Source: Paracoccaceae bacterium
GTDB taxonomy: Bacteria; Pseudomonadota; Alphaproteobacteria; Rhodobacterales; Rhodobacteraceae
Direction: 5' to 3'
DNA: 64,000 nt
Assembly (NCBI GenBank): GCA_021647745.1
Contig: JAKIUB010000009.1
Span: 1 to 64,000, forward strand
In this document: positions 1-8,289 of the stretch, piece after piece
How positions within the stretch are numbered: position 1 is the stretch's first letter
Layout of the letters: the number at the start of each line of letters is the position of its first letter
Notes under the pieces: model-generated
The model's database searches: none
What the model was told of the DNA's origin: nothing
Seen by the model: the letters and a program-made list of their open reading frames with translations, nothing else
Made by a program: the position numbers and the translations under genes

Positions 1-95
1 AGGCCTTGCTCCATGTTGTTGATGTTAAAAGCCGGCATGCCGTAGTCGTTTTCAGCAGCATGGTCGAGCAGTTGACGAAGGGTAATAAGGGCCAT
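1..95 (-). CDS. cbbA: Class II fructose-bisphosphate aldolase, N-terminal fragment (window edge)
   Basis: Only the first 31 codons are present; the rest lies left of the window. The peptide opens MALITLRQLLDHAAENDYG and continues GMPAFNINNMEQ, the conserved opening of class II (metal-dependent) fructose-1,6-/sedoheptulose-1,7-bisphosphate aldolases. An AGGAG ribosome site lies a few bases before the ATG. It is the last visible gene of the cbbF-P-T-G-A series and would join triose phosphates with DHAP or erythrose-4-phosphate during RuBP regeneration. The assignment rests on the N-terminus plus operon position, so catalytic residues cannot be checked. Confidence 0.85.
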   Translation of the reverse strand, partial: MALITLRQLLDHAAENDYGMPAFNINNMEQG

Positions 96-110
96 TTTAT
101 CTCTCCTGTG

Positions 111-132
111 CGGGTGGCGCTATGGCCACCCG
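111..132 (-). promoter_or_regulatory. Intercistronic hairpin directly upstream of the cbbA ribosome site
   Basis: A perfect 8-bp inverted repeat (CGGGTGGC / GCCACCCG, 6-nt loop) fills much of the 52-nt gap between the GAPDH stop and the cbbA start. It is followed on the minus strand by the AGGAG of cbbA and not by a T tract, so an RNA processing, stability or translation-tuning element fits better than a terminator. Role inferred. Confidence 0.5.
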
Positions 133-147
133 TATTGTTGGGGCGGC

Positions 148-1146
148 TTAGAAGCTACCCATGATGACGGCGTTATCAGCCATGCGGTTACTGAAACCCC
201 ACTCGTTGTCATACCATGTCAGGATGCGCACGAGGCGGTTATCCATCACACGGGTTTGATCCATGTGGAAGATGCTTGAGTGCGGGTCATGATTAAAGTC
301 AATCGACACGTTTTTCACGTCTGTATAGCCCAGCACGCCTTTGAGCGGGCCGTCAGCTGCGGCGCGAATGGCGCCGTTGATTTCTTCAATCGAGGTATCG
401 CGGCTGGCGTTAAACTTAAGGTCCACAACCGAAACATTTGGCGTTGGCACGCGGATCGCCATGCCGTCCAGCTTGCCGTTCAGCTCGGGCAGCACAAGGC
501 CAACCGCTTTGGCAGCGCCGGTGGTGGTCGGGATCATGCTCAGTGCCGCAGCGCGGCCACGGTATTGGTCGCTATGCATGGTGTCGAGCGTGGGCTGGTC
601 ACCTGTGTAGGAGTGGATCGTGGTCATGAAACCCTGCTCGATGCCCACGAGATTATTCAGCACAAAGGCAACGGGAGCCAGGCAGTTGGTGGTGCAAGAG
701 GCGTTGGACACGATGATATCGCTTGCCGTTAGCGTGTCATGGTTTACGCCGTGCACGATGGTTTTGTCAGCGCCCGCACCGGGTGCCGAAATAAGCACCT
801 TTTTAGCGCCGGATTGCAGCAGCAAACTGGCTTTTTCATGTGCGGTAAAAATGCCTGTGCATTCCAGCGCTACGTCCACGCCGTCCCACTTAAGCTGGGT
901 CGGGTCGCGCTCGGCAGATACTTTGATCGGGCCGGTGCCAACATTGATGGTGTTGCCTTCAACCGTTACCTTTTGCGGAAAGCGGCCATGCACGCTATCA
1001 AATTGCAGCAGGTGGGCGTTGTTTTCAACCGAGCCGAGGTCGTTGATGGCAACAACTTCAATATCGGTGCGGCCCGATTCGATGATGGCGCGAAGCACGT
1101 TGCGCCCGATGCGGCCAAAGCCGTTGATGGCTACTTTTACAGTCAT
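148..1146 (-). CDS. cbbG: Type I glyceraldehyde-3-phosphate dehydrogenase
   Basis: Interconverts 1,3-bisphosphoglycerate and glyceraldehyde-3-phosphate with NAD(P); in this operon it serves the reductive phase of the Calvin cycle. The 332-residue protein has the Rossmann start VAINGFGRIGRN, the catalytic Cys151 in ASCTTNCLAP and the paired His178 in TTIHSYTGDQ. Asp36 at the end of the second strand is the residue usually linked to NAD preference, though cofactor use cannot be settled by eye. The ATG at 1146 was chosen over one at 1167 because a GAGGG lies 9 nt before it and the earlier ATG would lack a ribosome site. The transketolase stop lies 21 nt upstream. The name cbbG reflects the operon; a general gap gene cannot be excluded. 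Confidence 0.93.
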   Translation of the reverse strand: MTVKVAINGFGRIGRNVLRAIIESGRTDIEVVAINDLGSVENNAHLLQFDSVHGRFPQKVTVEGNTINVGTGPIKVSAERDPTQLKWDGVDVALECTGIFTAHEKASLLLQSGAKKVLISAPGAGADKTIVHGVNHDTLTASDIIVSNASCTTNCLAPVAFVLNNLVGIEQGFMTTIHSYTGDQPTLDTMHSDQYRGRAAALSMIPTTTGAAKAVGLVLPELNGKLDGMAIRVPTPNVSVVDLKFNASRDTSIEEINGAIRAAADGPLKGVLGYTDVKNVSIDFNHDPHSSIFHMDQTRVMDNRLVRILTWYDNEWGFSNRMADNAVIMGSF

Positions 1147-1167
1147 GGTGGAATTCCCTCTATGCAT

Positions 1168-3138
1168 TCATTTGCGTGTTGGCATTAGCGTGATGGCGGC
1201 ATCAACGACGGCCTGCGCCGTGATCCCGAAATGGGTGTAGAGCTGGTCAGCCGGAGCGGATGCCCCAAAGCTATCCATTCCAATAAAGGCTGAATTGTCA
1301 CCAAGCAAGCCCCCCCAGCTTTGCTGGATCGCGGCTTCGATGCCGATGCGCGGTGCGTTGCCCAGCACATCGCTGCGGTAAGCGGCAGATTGGACTTTGA
1401 AACGCTCAAAGCAGGGCGCGGAAACCACGGCGGCTTTTATGCCGCTTTCGGCCAGCTTGTCCGCTGCATCCATGGCGATTTCGACTTCCGAGCCGGTGGC
1501 GATGATGGTGACATCGCGCGCGCCCTCGGCTTCGCGCAGCACATAGGCACCCTTGGCAGAGCGAAGCTCGTCACTATGGGTGGTGCGCAGGGTCGGCAGG
1601 CCTTGGCGGGAAAGGCACAGCACGGAGGGGGTATTTTCATCGCCCAATGCCAGCTCCCATGCCTCGGCGGTTTCAACCGCATCGGCGGGGCGATATACGT
1701 TGAGATTTGGAATAGCGCGAAGGCTGGCGATGGTTTCCACCGGCTGGTGGGTCGGGCCGTCTTCGCCAAGGCCGATGCTATCATGGGTGAGAACATAGAT
1801 AACACGGTTGCCCATCAGGGATGATAGCCGCATCGCGCCGCGCATATAATCGGCAAACACCAAAAACGTGCCGCCATAAGGCACAAAGCCGCCATGCAGC
1901 GCGAGGCCGTTCATCGCCGCCGCCATGCCATGCTCGCGCACACCGTAATAGATATAGCGACCCGAGAAATCATCAGCCGAAACCGGATCGGTGGTGCTGG
2001 TTTTGGTCAGGTTGGAGCCGGTAAGATCAGCCGAGCCGCCGATGGTAACATCGGTGGTGGCGTTGATGACCTCCAGCGCCATTTGGCTGGCTTTGCGGGT
2101 GGCGACCTTGGGTGCGTCCGCGCTTAGGCCTTTGCGGTATTCGGTCAGGGCGGTGTTTAGCGCCGCCAAATCAGGCCCCGCCAACGCCGCGCGGAAAGCT
2201 TTCGCATGGCTTGAGCCTTCCAGACGCGCGGCCCATTTGCCTTGCGCTTTGTTGCCCTTGGTGGCGATAGCTTCCCATGCGGCTTTGATATCGGAAGGAA
2301 TGGTAAAGGGCGCGTGAGGCCAGTTCAGGAATTCTCGTGCGGCGGCGATTTCGTCATCCCCCAGCGGCGCACCATGGGTGGCGGCGGTGCCTTGCTTGTT
2401 GGGCGCGCCGTAACCGATGATGGTTTTGCAAGCAATGAAGCTTGGGCGCGGGTCGGCTTTTGCCGCCTTGATCGCTTTGGCCACGGCTTCTTTATCATGG
2501 CCGTCTATCGCGATCGTGTGCCATTTGGCGGCGTCAAAGCGCTTCATCTGGTCGGTGCCGGTGGAGAGCGCTGTATCGCCATCGATGCAAATCGAGTTAT
2601 CGTCCCACATCACGATCATCTTGCCAAGGCCAAGGTTTCCAGCAAAATCAATTGCTTCGTGGGAAATCCCCTCCATCAGGCAGCCATCGCCAACAATCAC
2701 ATAGGTGTGGTGGTCCACCAAAGCGTCGCCAAAGCGGGCATTTTGCATGCGCTCGGCCAAGGCCATGCCCACAGCCGTGGCAATGCCGGAGCCTAGCGGG
2801 CCGGTGGTGGTTTCAATGCCCTTGGCGTGGCCATATTCGGGGTGGCCCGCCGTGCGTGCGCCCATCTGGCGGAAATTGCTGATCTGAGCCATTGGCATAT
2901 CGTTATAGCCCAGCAGATGATGCATGGAATAGAGCAGCATTGAGCCGTGGCCCGCCGACAAAACGAACCGGTCGCGGTCGGCCCAATCAGGGTTGGCCGG
3001 GTCGATCTTCATGAAACGGTTGAACAGCACCGTGGCGACATCGGCCATGCCCATGGGCATGCCGGGGTGGCCGGAATTTGCTTTTTGAATCGCATCCATG
3101 CTCAGCGCACGGATGGCATTTGCCATATTATTTTCCAT
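1168..3138 (-). CDS. cbbT: Transketolase
   Basis: Thiamine-diphosphate enzyme transferring two-carbon units among sugar phosphates in RuBP regeneration and the pentose phosphate pathway. About 656 residues, normal for the family. Visible motifs are the N-terminal NSGHPGMPMGMA, the SAGHGSMLLY substrate loop, and the TPP motif beginning GDGCLMEG near residue 150 and ending near NS at residue 181. The pyrimidine domain has GVREHGMAAAMNG and the C-terminal domain contains TGSEVEIA. An in-frame TTG at 3144 would overlap cbbP by 4 nt, but the ATG at 3138 has AGGG at good spacing and is preferred. It sits between cbbP and the GAPDH gene in the same operon. Confidence 0.95.
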   Translation of the reverse strand: MENNMANAIRALSMDAIQKANSGHPGMPMGMADVATVLFNRFMKIDPANPDWADRDRFVLSAGHGSMLLYSMHHLLGYNDMPMAQISNFRQMGARTAGHPEYGHAKGIETTTGPLGSGIATAVGMALAERMQNARFGDALVDHHTYVIVGDGCLMEGISHEAIDFAGNLGLGKMIVMWDDNSICIDGDTALSTGTDQMKRFDAAKWHTIAIDGHDKEAVAKAIKAAKADPRPSFIACKTIIGYGAPNKQGTAATHGAPLGDDEIAAAREFLNWPHAPFTIPSDIKAAWEAIATKGNKAQGKWAARLEGSSHAKAFRAALAGPDLAALNTALTEYRKGLSADAPKVATRKASQMALEVINATTDVTIGGSADLTGSNLTKTSTTDPVSADDFSGRYIYYGVREHGMAAAMNGLALHGGFVPYGGTFLVFADYMRGAMRLSSLMGNRVIYVLTHDSIGLGEDGPTHQPVETIASLRAIPNLNVYRPADAVETAEAWELALGDENTPSVLCLSRQGLPTLRTTHSDELRSAKGAYVLREAEGARDVTIIATGSEVEIAMDAADKLAESGIKAAVVSAPCFERFKVQSAAYRSDVLGNAPRIGIEAAIQQSWGGLLGDNSAFIGMDSFGASAPADQLYTHFGITAQAVVDAAITLMPTRK

Positions 3139-3140
3139 AA

Positions 3141-4013
3141 TCAAGCCCTTTTCGCGTTATCGGCCATCCGCAGGATCAACGGTGTCAGGATCAGTTGCAT
3201 GGCGAGGTCCATCTTGCCGCCCGGCACCACAATAGAGTTGGCGCGGCTCATCCAGCTGCCGTCGATCATGTTGGTCAGGTATTGAAAATCAATGCCGCGC
3301 GGGTTTTTGAAGCGGATCACCACAAGGCTCTCGTCCGGCGTAGGAATGCTGCGCGAGATGAACGGGTTGGAGGTATCGACCACCGGCACGCGCTGAAAGT
3401 TGATGTCAGTCTGGCTGAACTGCGGGGTAATACAATGCACATAGTCGTGCATCCGGCGCAGGATCACATCGGTGATTGCCTCGGTGGAATAGCCACGCTG
3501 GTCGCGGTCCCGATGCATTTTCTGGATCCATTCGAGGTTGATCACCGGCACCACGCCGATCTTCAGGTCGGTATATTTTGGTAGGTCAACTTCGTCATTT
3601 TTAACCGCTCCGTGCAGGCCCTCGTAAAACAGCATATCGGTGCCGGTTTCAAAATCGGCCCAGTCGGTAAAGGTGCCGGAAGCCGCGCCGAGCGCTTTGC
3701 CCTCTTCGTCATTATGCACATAGTGGCGGCTTTTGCCCCGGCCGGTCTCGCCATAATCGCGAAAGGCCCGCTCCAGCGCGACCAGCTCGTTGGCGTCATA
3801 GGAAAAGTGGCTGAAAGTATGGTCATCTGCCGCGCGCCGCTTTTCAAATTCGACCTTCATGGTGGCGCGGTCATAGCGGTGAAAAGCGTCGCCCTCGATG
3901 CTGACCGCGTTTATGCCCTCGCGGCGAAATATCTGGTCAAAGGTGTTTTTGACTGTCGAGGTGCCGGCGCCCGAAGAGCCTGTGACAGAGATAATGGGGT
4001 GTTTGGTGCTCAT
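3141..4013 (-). CDS. cbbP: Phosphoribulokinase, bacterial type I
   Basis: Phosphorylates ribulose-5-phosphate to ribulose-1,5-bisphosphate, one of the two enzymes unique to the Calvin cycle, so its presence is the strongest evidence for autotrophic capacity. 290 residues, typical for proteobacterial octameric PRK. The P-loop GSSGAGTST lies at residues 12-20, followed by SIEGDAFHRYDR and the FYEGLHGA segment typical of the family. AAGGA lies 8 nt before the ATG. It begins 11 nt after the cbbF stop and its own stop adjoins the cbbT start region, so translation is probably coupled. Confidence 0.97.
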   Translation of the reverse strand: MSTKHPIISVTGSSGAGTSTVKNTFDQIFRREGINAVSIEGDAFHRYDRATMKVEFEKRRAADDHTFSHFSYDANELVALERAFRDYGETGRGKSRHYVHNDEEGKALGAASGTFTDWADFETGTDMLFYEGLHGAVKNDEVDLPKYTDLKIGVVPVINLEWIQKMHRDRDQRGYSTEAITDVILRRMHDYVHCITPQFSQTDINFQRVPVVDTSNPFISRSIPTPDESLVVIRFKNPRGIDFQYLTNMIDGSWMSRANSIVVPGGKMDLAMQLILTPLILRMADNAKRA

Positions 4014-4024
4014 TTTTCTGGTCC

Positions 4025-5035
4025 TTAAACGTTAAACAGGCCGCGTTTGCCAAAGAGAGGGGAGATTTCGCCTTCCGGGAGATCATGATAGGCCGCTACG
4101 CGGGTAACTTTGTCTTTCGAGCCAAATACCAGCGGGGTGCGGCCGTGTAGCTCGGTCGGGGTTTGGTCCAGTATCCGGTCCTTGCCATCGGTGGCAATGC
4201 CACCGGCCTGTTCGACCACGAACGCCACCGGTGCGCCCTCGTAAACCATGCGAAGGCGGCCCATTTTATAGCCTTCGCGGGTATCTCCCGGGTAGAGAAA
4301 AATACCGCCACGAGAGATGATCCGGTGGGTTTCCGCGATCAATGACGCCACCCAGCGCATGTTGAAATTGCGACCGTGAACCCCGTCAACACCGGCGATC
4401 ATGTCGTCGATATAAGCACGGATAGGCTTGGACCAGTGGCGATAATTGGAAGCGTTGATCGCATATTCTATCGCGTCATTGGCAATATTTACTCTGGGGT
4501 TCACCAGCATGAACGCGCCGGTTTCACGGTCCAGTATAAACATCGCGGTGCCATTGCCCAATGTTAGCATAAGGCCGGTTTGCGGGCCAAAGATGATATA
4601 TCCGGCTGCGATTTGCTCCTTGCCGGGGCGCAAAAAGCTCTCTATCGCTCCCTCGTTGGCTTCAAAAATAGAGAATATCGTGCCGATCGAGACGTTGACG
4701 TCAATATTGGAGGAGCCATCCAGCGGGTCGATCGCCAGCGCAAGGTGGCCGTCGGGGTTAAGGGTAATGACCTCGTCTTGCTCCTCGGAGGCATAATATT
4801 TTACCTGTGTTTTGGCTAACTCGGCGGCAAAAACATCATCCGCCATTACATCCAGTGCTTTTTGCTGGTCACCGCCAAGGTTTTCGCCCACCGCGCAGCC
4901 CAGCTCTCCGCCAAGGGCGCCGCGCGATATCAGGGCCGCGAGATCCTTGCCGACTTTGGCCAAAGCAAGGATCGCCACACCGAGGTCTTCGGGCTTATCG
5001 GCCAAAAAATCGGCCAGATTTGTGTCAAAGGTCAT
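4025..5035 (-). CDS. cbbF: Class I fructose-1,6-bisphosphatase
   Basis: Removes the 1-phosphate from fructose-1,6-bisphosphate, and in many cbb operons also from sedoheptulose-1,7-bisphosphate. 336 residues. The metal-binding acidic pair lies in YASEEQDE (about residues 82-88) and the signature DPLDGSSNIDVNVSIGT starts at residue 103. The C-terminal third carries YVDDM-like and GGIFLYPGD segments typical of class I enzymes. The start at 5035 gives MTFDTNLADFLA; an upstream in-frame ATG at 5080 lacks a ribosome site and would intrude into the cbbR control region. It is the first gene of the operon, divergent from cbbR. Confidence 0.95.
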   Translation of the reverse strand: MTFDTNLADFLADKPEDLGVAILALAKVGKDLAALISRGALGGELGCAVGENLGGDQQKALDVMADDVFAAELAKTQVKYYASEEQDEVITLNPDGHLALAIDPLDGSSNIDVNVSIGTIFSIFEANEGAIESFLRPGKEQIAAGYIIFGPQTGLMLTLGNGTAMFILDRETGAFMLVNPRVNIANDAIEYAINASNYRHWSKPIRAYIDDMIAGVDGVHGRNFNMRWVASLIAETHRIISRGGIFLYPGDTREGYKMGRLRMVYEGAPVAFVVEQAGGIATDGKDRILDQTPTELHGRTPLVFGSKDKVTRVAAYHDLPEGEISPLFGKRGLFNV

Positions 5036-5117
5036 CGGCGCTATTCCCGTTGGTTGCGAAAAGGTGAATATGTGATGCATGGCAGAAACGGCTGAAAAGA
5101 AAAATTAAAAAAATCTT

Positions 5118-5134
5118 TTTTGTGTTAAACAAAA
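5118..5134. promoter_or_regulatory. Candidate CbbR operator between cbbF and cbbR
   Basis: TTTTGTGTTAAACAAAA is a near-perfect inverted repeat (7 of 8 pairs) and fits the T-N11-A pattern of LysR-family sites. It sits in the 101-nt AT-rich gap between the divergent cbbF and cbbR starts and ends 2 nt before the cbbR ATG. Binding there could activate cbbF and repress cbbR, as is usual for LysR regulators. The match is by eye and the protein assignment is inferred. Confidence 0.45.
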
Positions 5135-5136
5135 CT

Positions 5137-6063
5137 ATGATTCATGAAAAAGCCATCACCCTGAAGCAACTGCGTGCGCTAACCGCGATTGTAAAAGCCG
5201 GAAACCTGACAGCGGCCGCAGAGGCGCTCAATGTGACCCCGCCGGCTGTGTCTACCCAGCTACGATTGCTTGAGGCTAATCTCGGCGTGGCTTTGCTATA
5301 TCGCGGCCCTGATGGCAAGACGGTTCTGACCGAGAGCGGTGCCGTTGTTCTGGCTGCAACCCGCCAAATAGAAAACTCCCTAAGTGGCTGCTATAAAAAC
5401 ATAAATGCGCTAAAAACCGGCAAGGTTGGCCATGTAACCCTCGGGGTTGTCAGCACTGCTAAATACTTTGCGCCGCGCATTGTTGTGGCTGCAAAAAAGG
5501 GGCTTCCGGATGTAGATATCAGCCTGTTTGTTGGCAACAGGGCGGAGATAATAGAGGCGTTTTTCGACAAAAAAGTTGATCTTGCCATTATGGGCCGCCC
5601 CCCGAGAAACCCGCCCGTAGAGGCAGAGCCGCTGGGCGAAAACCCGCATATTCTGGTTGCACCGGCGGGGCATCCGCTGGCGACCAAGCGCGACATTTCG
5701 CCCGACGATCTTTTGAAAGAGACGTTTTTGGCCCGCGAGCGCGGCTCTGGCACACGAATCCTTATGCAACGGTTTCTGGATCGTATCGGCGAGGGGCAGG
5801 AATATAAAACCATGGTTATTGATTCCAACGAAACCATCAAGCAATCCGCAATCGCGGGGCTGGGGCTTGCCTTTATTTCGGGGCAGGCGGTTAGTGCAGA
5901 GCTGAGCGCGGGCCGGCTGGTCAATATCAGCTATCCCGGTCTGCCGATTGTGCGGCACTGGTTTTTGATCCGCCTCGCGGGGGGCAAGCTTTCGCCTGTG
6001 GCCAAAACCTTTGCGGAGTTTTTGATCGGGCTGGAGGGAAGCTACCTGCCCGATACCGGCTAA
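5137..6063 (+). CDS. cbbR: LysR-type regulator of the Calvin cycle operon
   Basis: DNA-binding activator controlling CO2-fixation genes in response to metabolites such as RuBP or NADPH. 308 residues: an N-terminal winged HTH (about residues 5-65, with LTAAAEALNVTPPAVSTQL) followed by a periplasmic-binding-like effector domain. It is divergent from cbbF, the classic position for cbbR. Start choice is uncertain: ATG 5137 gives MIHEKAITLKQLRAL, while GTG 5122 adds five residues; neither has a clear Shine-Dalgarno sequence, so initiation may be weak or leaderless. Function comes from family plus context. Confidence 0.9.
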   Translation: MIHEKAITLKQLRALTAIVKAGNLTAAAEALNVTPPAVSTQLRLLEANLGVALLYRGPDGKTVLTESGAVVLAATRQIENSLSGCYKNINALKTGKVGHVTLGVVSTAKYFAPRIVVAAKKGLPDVDISLFVGNRAEIIEAFFDKKVDLAIMGRPPRNPPVEAEPLGENPHILVAPAGHPLATKRDISPDDLLKETFLARERGSGTRILMQRFLDRIGEGQEYKTMVIDSNETIKQSAIAGLGLAFISGQAVSAELSAGRLVNISYPGLPIVRHWFLIRLAGGKLSPVAKTFAEFLIGLEGSYLPDTG

Positions 6064-6079
6064 AGGCAACATGAGCCGG
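6056..6079. terminator. Possible shared hairpin between convergent cbbR and dehydrogenase genes
   Basis: CCGGCT and AGCCGG form a 6-bp stem with a 12-nt loop across the cbbR stop and the 20-nt gap before the convergent gene. There is no T tract on either strand, so it is a weak terminator candidate at best. Confidence 0.25.
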
Positions 6080-6083
6080 ACGG

Positions 6084-7463
6084 TTAGGGGGTGTCCGGTG
6101 GCAGGATCTTTCCGGGGTTTAGGATGTTTTTCGGGTCGAGTGCGTGTTTGATCTGGCGCATTACGTCTAGCGCCTCGCCGTGCTCCTCCAGCATGTATTT
6201 TATTTTGCCAACACCAATGCCGTGCTCCCCGCTGACCGTGCCGCTAAGGGCGATCGCTTTTTGGGCCAACCGGTGCATGAAATCCTGCACACGGGAGAAT
6301 TGCGCCGCGTCGTCGGGGTCAAAGCTGAGGGCGCAGTGAAAATTGCCATCGCCGACATGGCCGATGATTGTTACCGTCAGATCAAGCGCGGTGCTTTGGG
6401 TGGTGGCAAATTCGATGGCCTCGGCAAGTCGGCTGATCGGCACACAGATATCGGTGGCTAATGCGCGCAGCTCGGGAGCCAGCGCTTTATGGGCGTAATA
6501 GGCGTTGTGGCGCATTTTCCAAAGTGCGTTGCGATCTTCGGCTTTGGTCGCCCATTTGAAGCCGTTTCCACCAAAATCGGCTGCGATCTCGCCAAATTGG
6601 GCAGATTGCTCGGCGACGGAAGCGGGCGAGCCGTGAAACTCGATAAACAGGTGCGGTGCTTCGGGCAGGCTGGTGCCGTCGGCTGTATTGAATCCGCGCA
6701 CCATCATTGCGTCTATCAGTTCGATGCGCGCCATGGGAATGCCGCTCTGGATAGTGGCGATCACTGTGTTGACGGCATCCTTGATGCTCGGAAAGCGGCA
6801 GGTCGCCGCCGAAACCGCCTCGGGCTGGCCCTGCAATTTCAAGGTCAGTTCGGTGATGATGCCAAGCGTGCCCTCCGAGCCGACCATCAGCTTGGTCAGG
6901 TCATACCCGGCGCTTGATTTGCGGGCGCGAGACCCTGTGCGGATAATGCGGCCATCGGCCATCACCACCTCGAGCGCCATCACGTTTTCCTTCATGGTGC
7001 CGTATCTTACAGCTGTTGTGCCCGAGGCGCGGGTGGCCGCCATGCCGCCAAGGCTGGCATTGGCGCCCGGATCAACCGGAAAGAACAACCCCGTGGCGCG
7101 CAGGTCGTCATTGAGCTGCTCGCGGGTGACGCCGGGCTGTACGACTACATCCATATCCTCGGTATTGACCCTCAAAACCATATTCATGTTTGACAGATCA
7201 AGGCTGATGCCGCCCTGCACCGCCAGCTGGTGGCCCTCAAGCGAGGTGCCGGTGCCATAGGCGACCACGGGGCAGTCATGCGCGGCACATATTTTGACAA
7301 CTTCGGCAACCTCGGCGGTATTTTCGGGAAAAACCACGGCATCTGGCGGGGTGAGCGGATAATAGGCTTCGTTCTCTCCGTGCTGGCGCAAGATCGCGCC
7401 GCTGGTGGTCAGGCGCTGACCCAAGAGGTCGCCGAGGGCGTCAATAGCGGTTTCAATCGTCAT
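6084..7463 (-). CDS. FAD-linked D-2-hydroxyacid dehydrogenase (D-lactate dehydrogenase/glycolate oxidase GlcD-like)
   Basis: Oxidises a D-2-hydroxyacid, most likely D-lactate or glycolate, passing electrons to cytochrome c or quinone. 459 residues. The PCMH FAD-binding domain occupies about residues 35-215, with VAYGTGTSLEGHQLA and DPGANASLGGMAATRASGTT. The C-terminal oxidase domain has IGHVGDGNFH and SGEHGIGVGK. It resembles the mitochondrial LDHD/Dld subgroup more than a lone GlcD, and no glcE or glcF follows. A glycolate role would suit the adjacent Calvin cycle genes, since RuBisCO oxygenation makes 2-phosphoglycolate, but this is inference. AGGAG lies 6 nt before the start. Confidence 0.85.
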   Translation of the reverse strand: MTIETAIDALGDLLGQRLTTSGAILRQHGENEAYYPLTPPDAVVFPENTAEVAEVVKICAAHDCPVVAYGTGTSLEGHQLAVQGGISLDLSNMNMVLRVNTEDMDVVVQPGVTREQLNDDLRATGLFFPVDPGANASLGGMAATRASGTTAVRYGTMKENVMALEVVMADGRIIRTGSRARKSSAGYDLTKLMVGSEGTLGIITELTLKLQGQPEAVSAATCRFPSIKDAVNTVIATIQSGIPMARIELIDAMMVRGFNTADGTSLPEAPHLFIEFHGSPASVAEQSAQFGEIAADFGGNGFKWATKAEDRNALWKMRHNAYYAHKALAPELRALATDICVPISRLAEAIEFATTQSTALDLTVTIIGHVGDGNFHCALSFDPDDAAQFSRVQDFMHRLAQKAIALSGTVSGEHGIGVGKIKYMLEEHGEALDVMRQIKHALDPKNILNPGKILPPDTP

Positions 7464-7520
7464 CTTCTTCTCCTATCCTGAAGAAAGTATGTGGAGAGCC
7501 CACCAAAGGAAAGAGCGAAA

Positions 7521-8030
7521 ATGGAACCTCTTGATGGACATGACGGCCCGTACGAGGCGCCGGTCAAGCTGGCGCACCGGCAGGTAGCCCCCGACTGGAT
7601 AGATTATAACGGTCATATGAATGTGGCCTATTATACCATGGCCTTCGATCTGGCGATTGATGAATTTCTCGCGCGCGAGCTGGGCATGGGAGAGGCCCAC
7701 GCCGCGCGGGTGGGGCAGGGACCGTATTCGTTGCAAAACAATATCAGCTACTTTGCCGAGCTGCTTGAGGGTGCGGGCTTTGATATCCGGGTTATGCTGG
7801 TTGATCATGATAACAAGCGCATGCATCTTTTTATGGAGATGCAAAACGAGGCGGGGCAAGTGGCGGCGGTGTGCGAGGGAATGCTGATGAATGTAGACCA
7901 CACTACCCGCCGTGCCACCCCCTATGCGGGCTGGATCAAGGAGCGGCTGGCACGCATGCAAGCCAGCCATGATGCCTTGCCGCGTCCGTCTGCGCTGGGC
8001 GCGGTGATCGGGATCCGGCGGAAGGGGTAG
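7521..8030 (+). CDS. Hot-dog fold thioesterase family protein
   Basis: Predicted acyl-CoA thioesterase of about 169 residues. The segment DWIDYNGHMNVAYYTMAFD is the typical 4HBT active-site region, with the D-x-NGHMN motif, followed by a second half containing NNISYFAELLEG. Related proteins include carnitine-pathway betainyl-CoA thioesterases, but no carnitine genes are nearby, so the substrate is unknown. The ATG at 7521 has an AAGGA/AAGAG ribosome site; a GTG at 7491 would add ten residues. It is divergent from the D-hydroxyacid dehydrogenase with a 57-nt gap. Confidence 0.75.
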   Translation: MEPLDGHDGPYEAPVKLAHRQVAPDWIDYNGHMNVAYYTMAFDLAIDEFLARELGMGEAHAARVGQGPYSLQNNISYFAELLEGAGFDIRVMLVDHDNKRMHLFMEMQNEAGQVAAVCEGMLMNVDHTTRRATPYAGWIKERLARMQASHDALPRPSALGAVIGIRRKG

Positions 8031-8047
8031 CGTGTACGGGGCGAAAC

Positions 8048-8067
8048 AAGGCACTATCTTGCCTTTT
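8048..8067 (+). terminator. Candidate terminator after the thioesterase gene
   Basis: AAGGCA / TGCCTT stem with a 6-nt loop runs into a short T stretch 18 nt after the stop codon. The stem is short, so strength is doubtful. Confidence 0.4.
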
Positions 8068-8255
8068 GCTAGCGCACGCCCTGCCCAAAATCGAGCAAGG
8101 TTGGCGTAGTATGTGACAGTGCGATCTTCTGGCTGATCGCGCTGATGATCGGTATAGCAACGGGTATGGCGGGTTTCGCCTTGCTATCTAGATGTTGCAG
8201 GCCTTGTTATATGGCGAATTCGATCAGGAAATTCACACGGCCACCGTCAGGCTGC

Positions 8256-8279
8256 AGCGGGGCTATTGCTAGCCCCGCT
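8256..8279. terminator. Strong hairpin downstream of the DUF4389 gene
   Basis: A perfect 10-bp stem (AGCGGGGCTA / TAGCCCCGCT) with a TTGC loop lies 11 nt beyond the stop of the minus-strand DUF4389 gene. No T tract follows on either strand. It may be a terminator or an RNA 3' end stabiliser. The rest of 8068-8255 shows nothing I can assign. Confidence 0.45.
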
Positions 8280-8289
8280 ACGAGATTTC

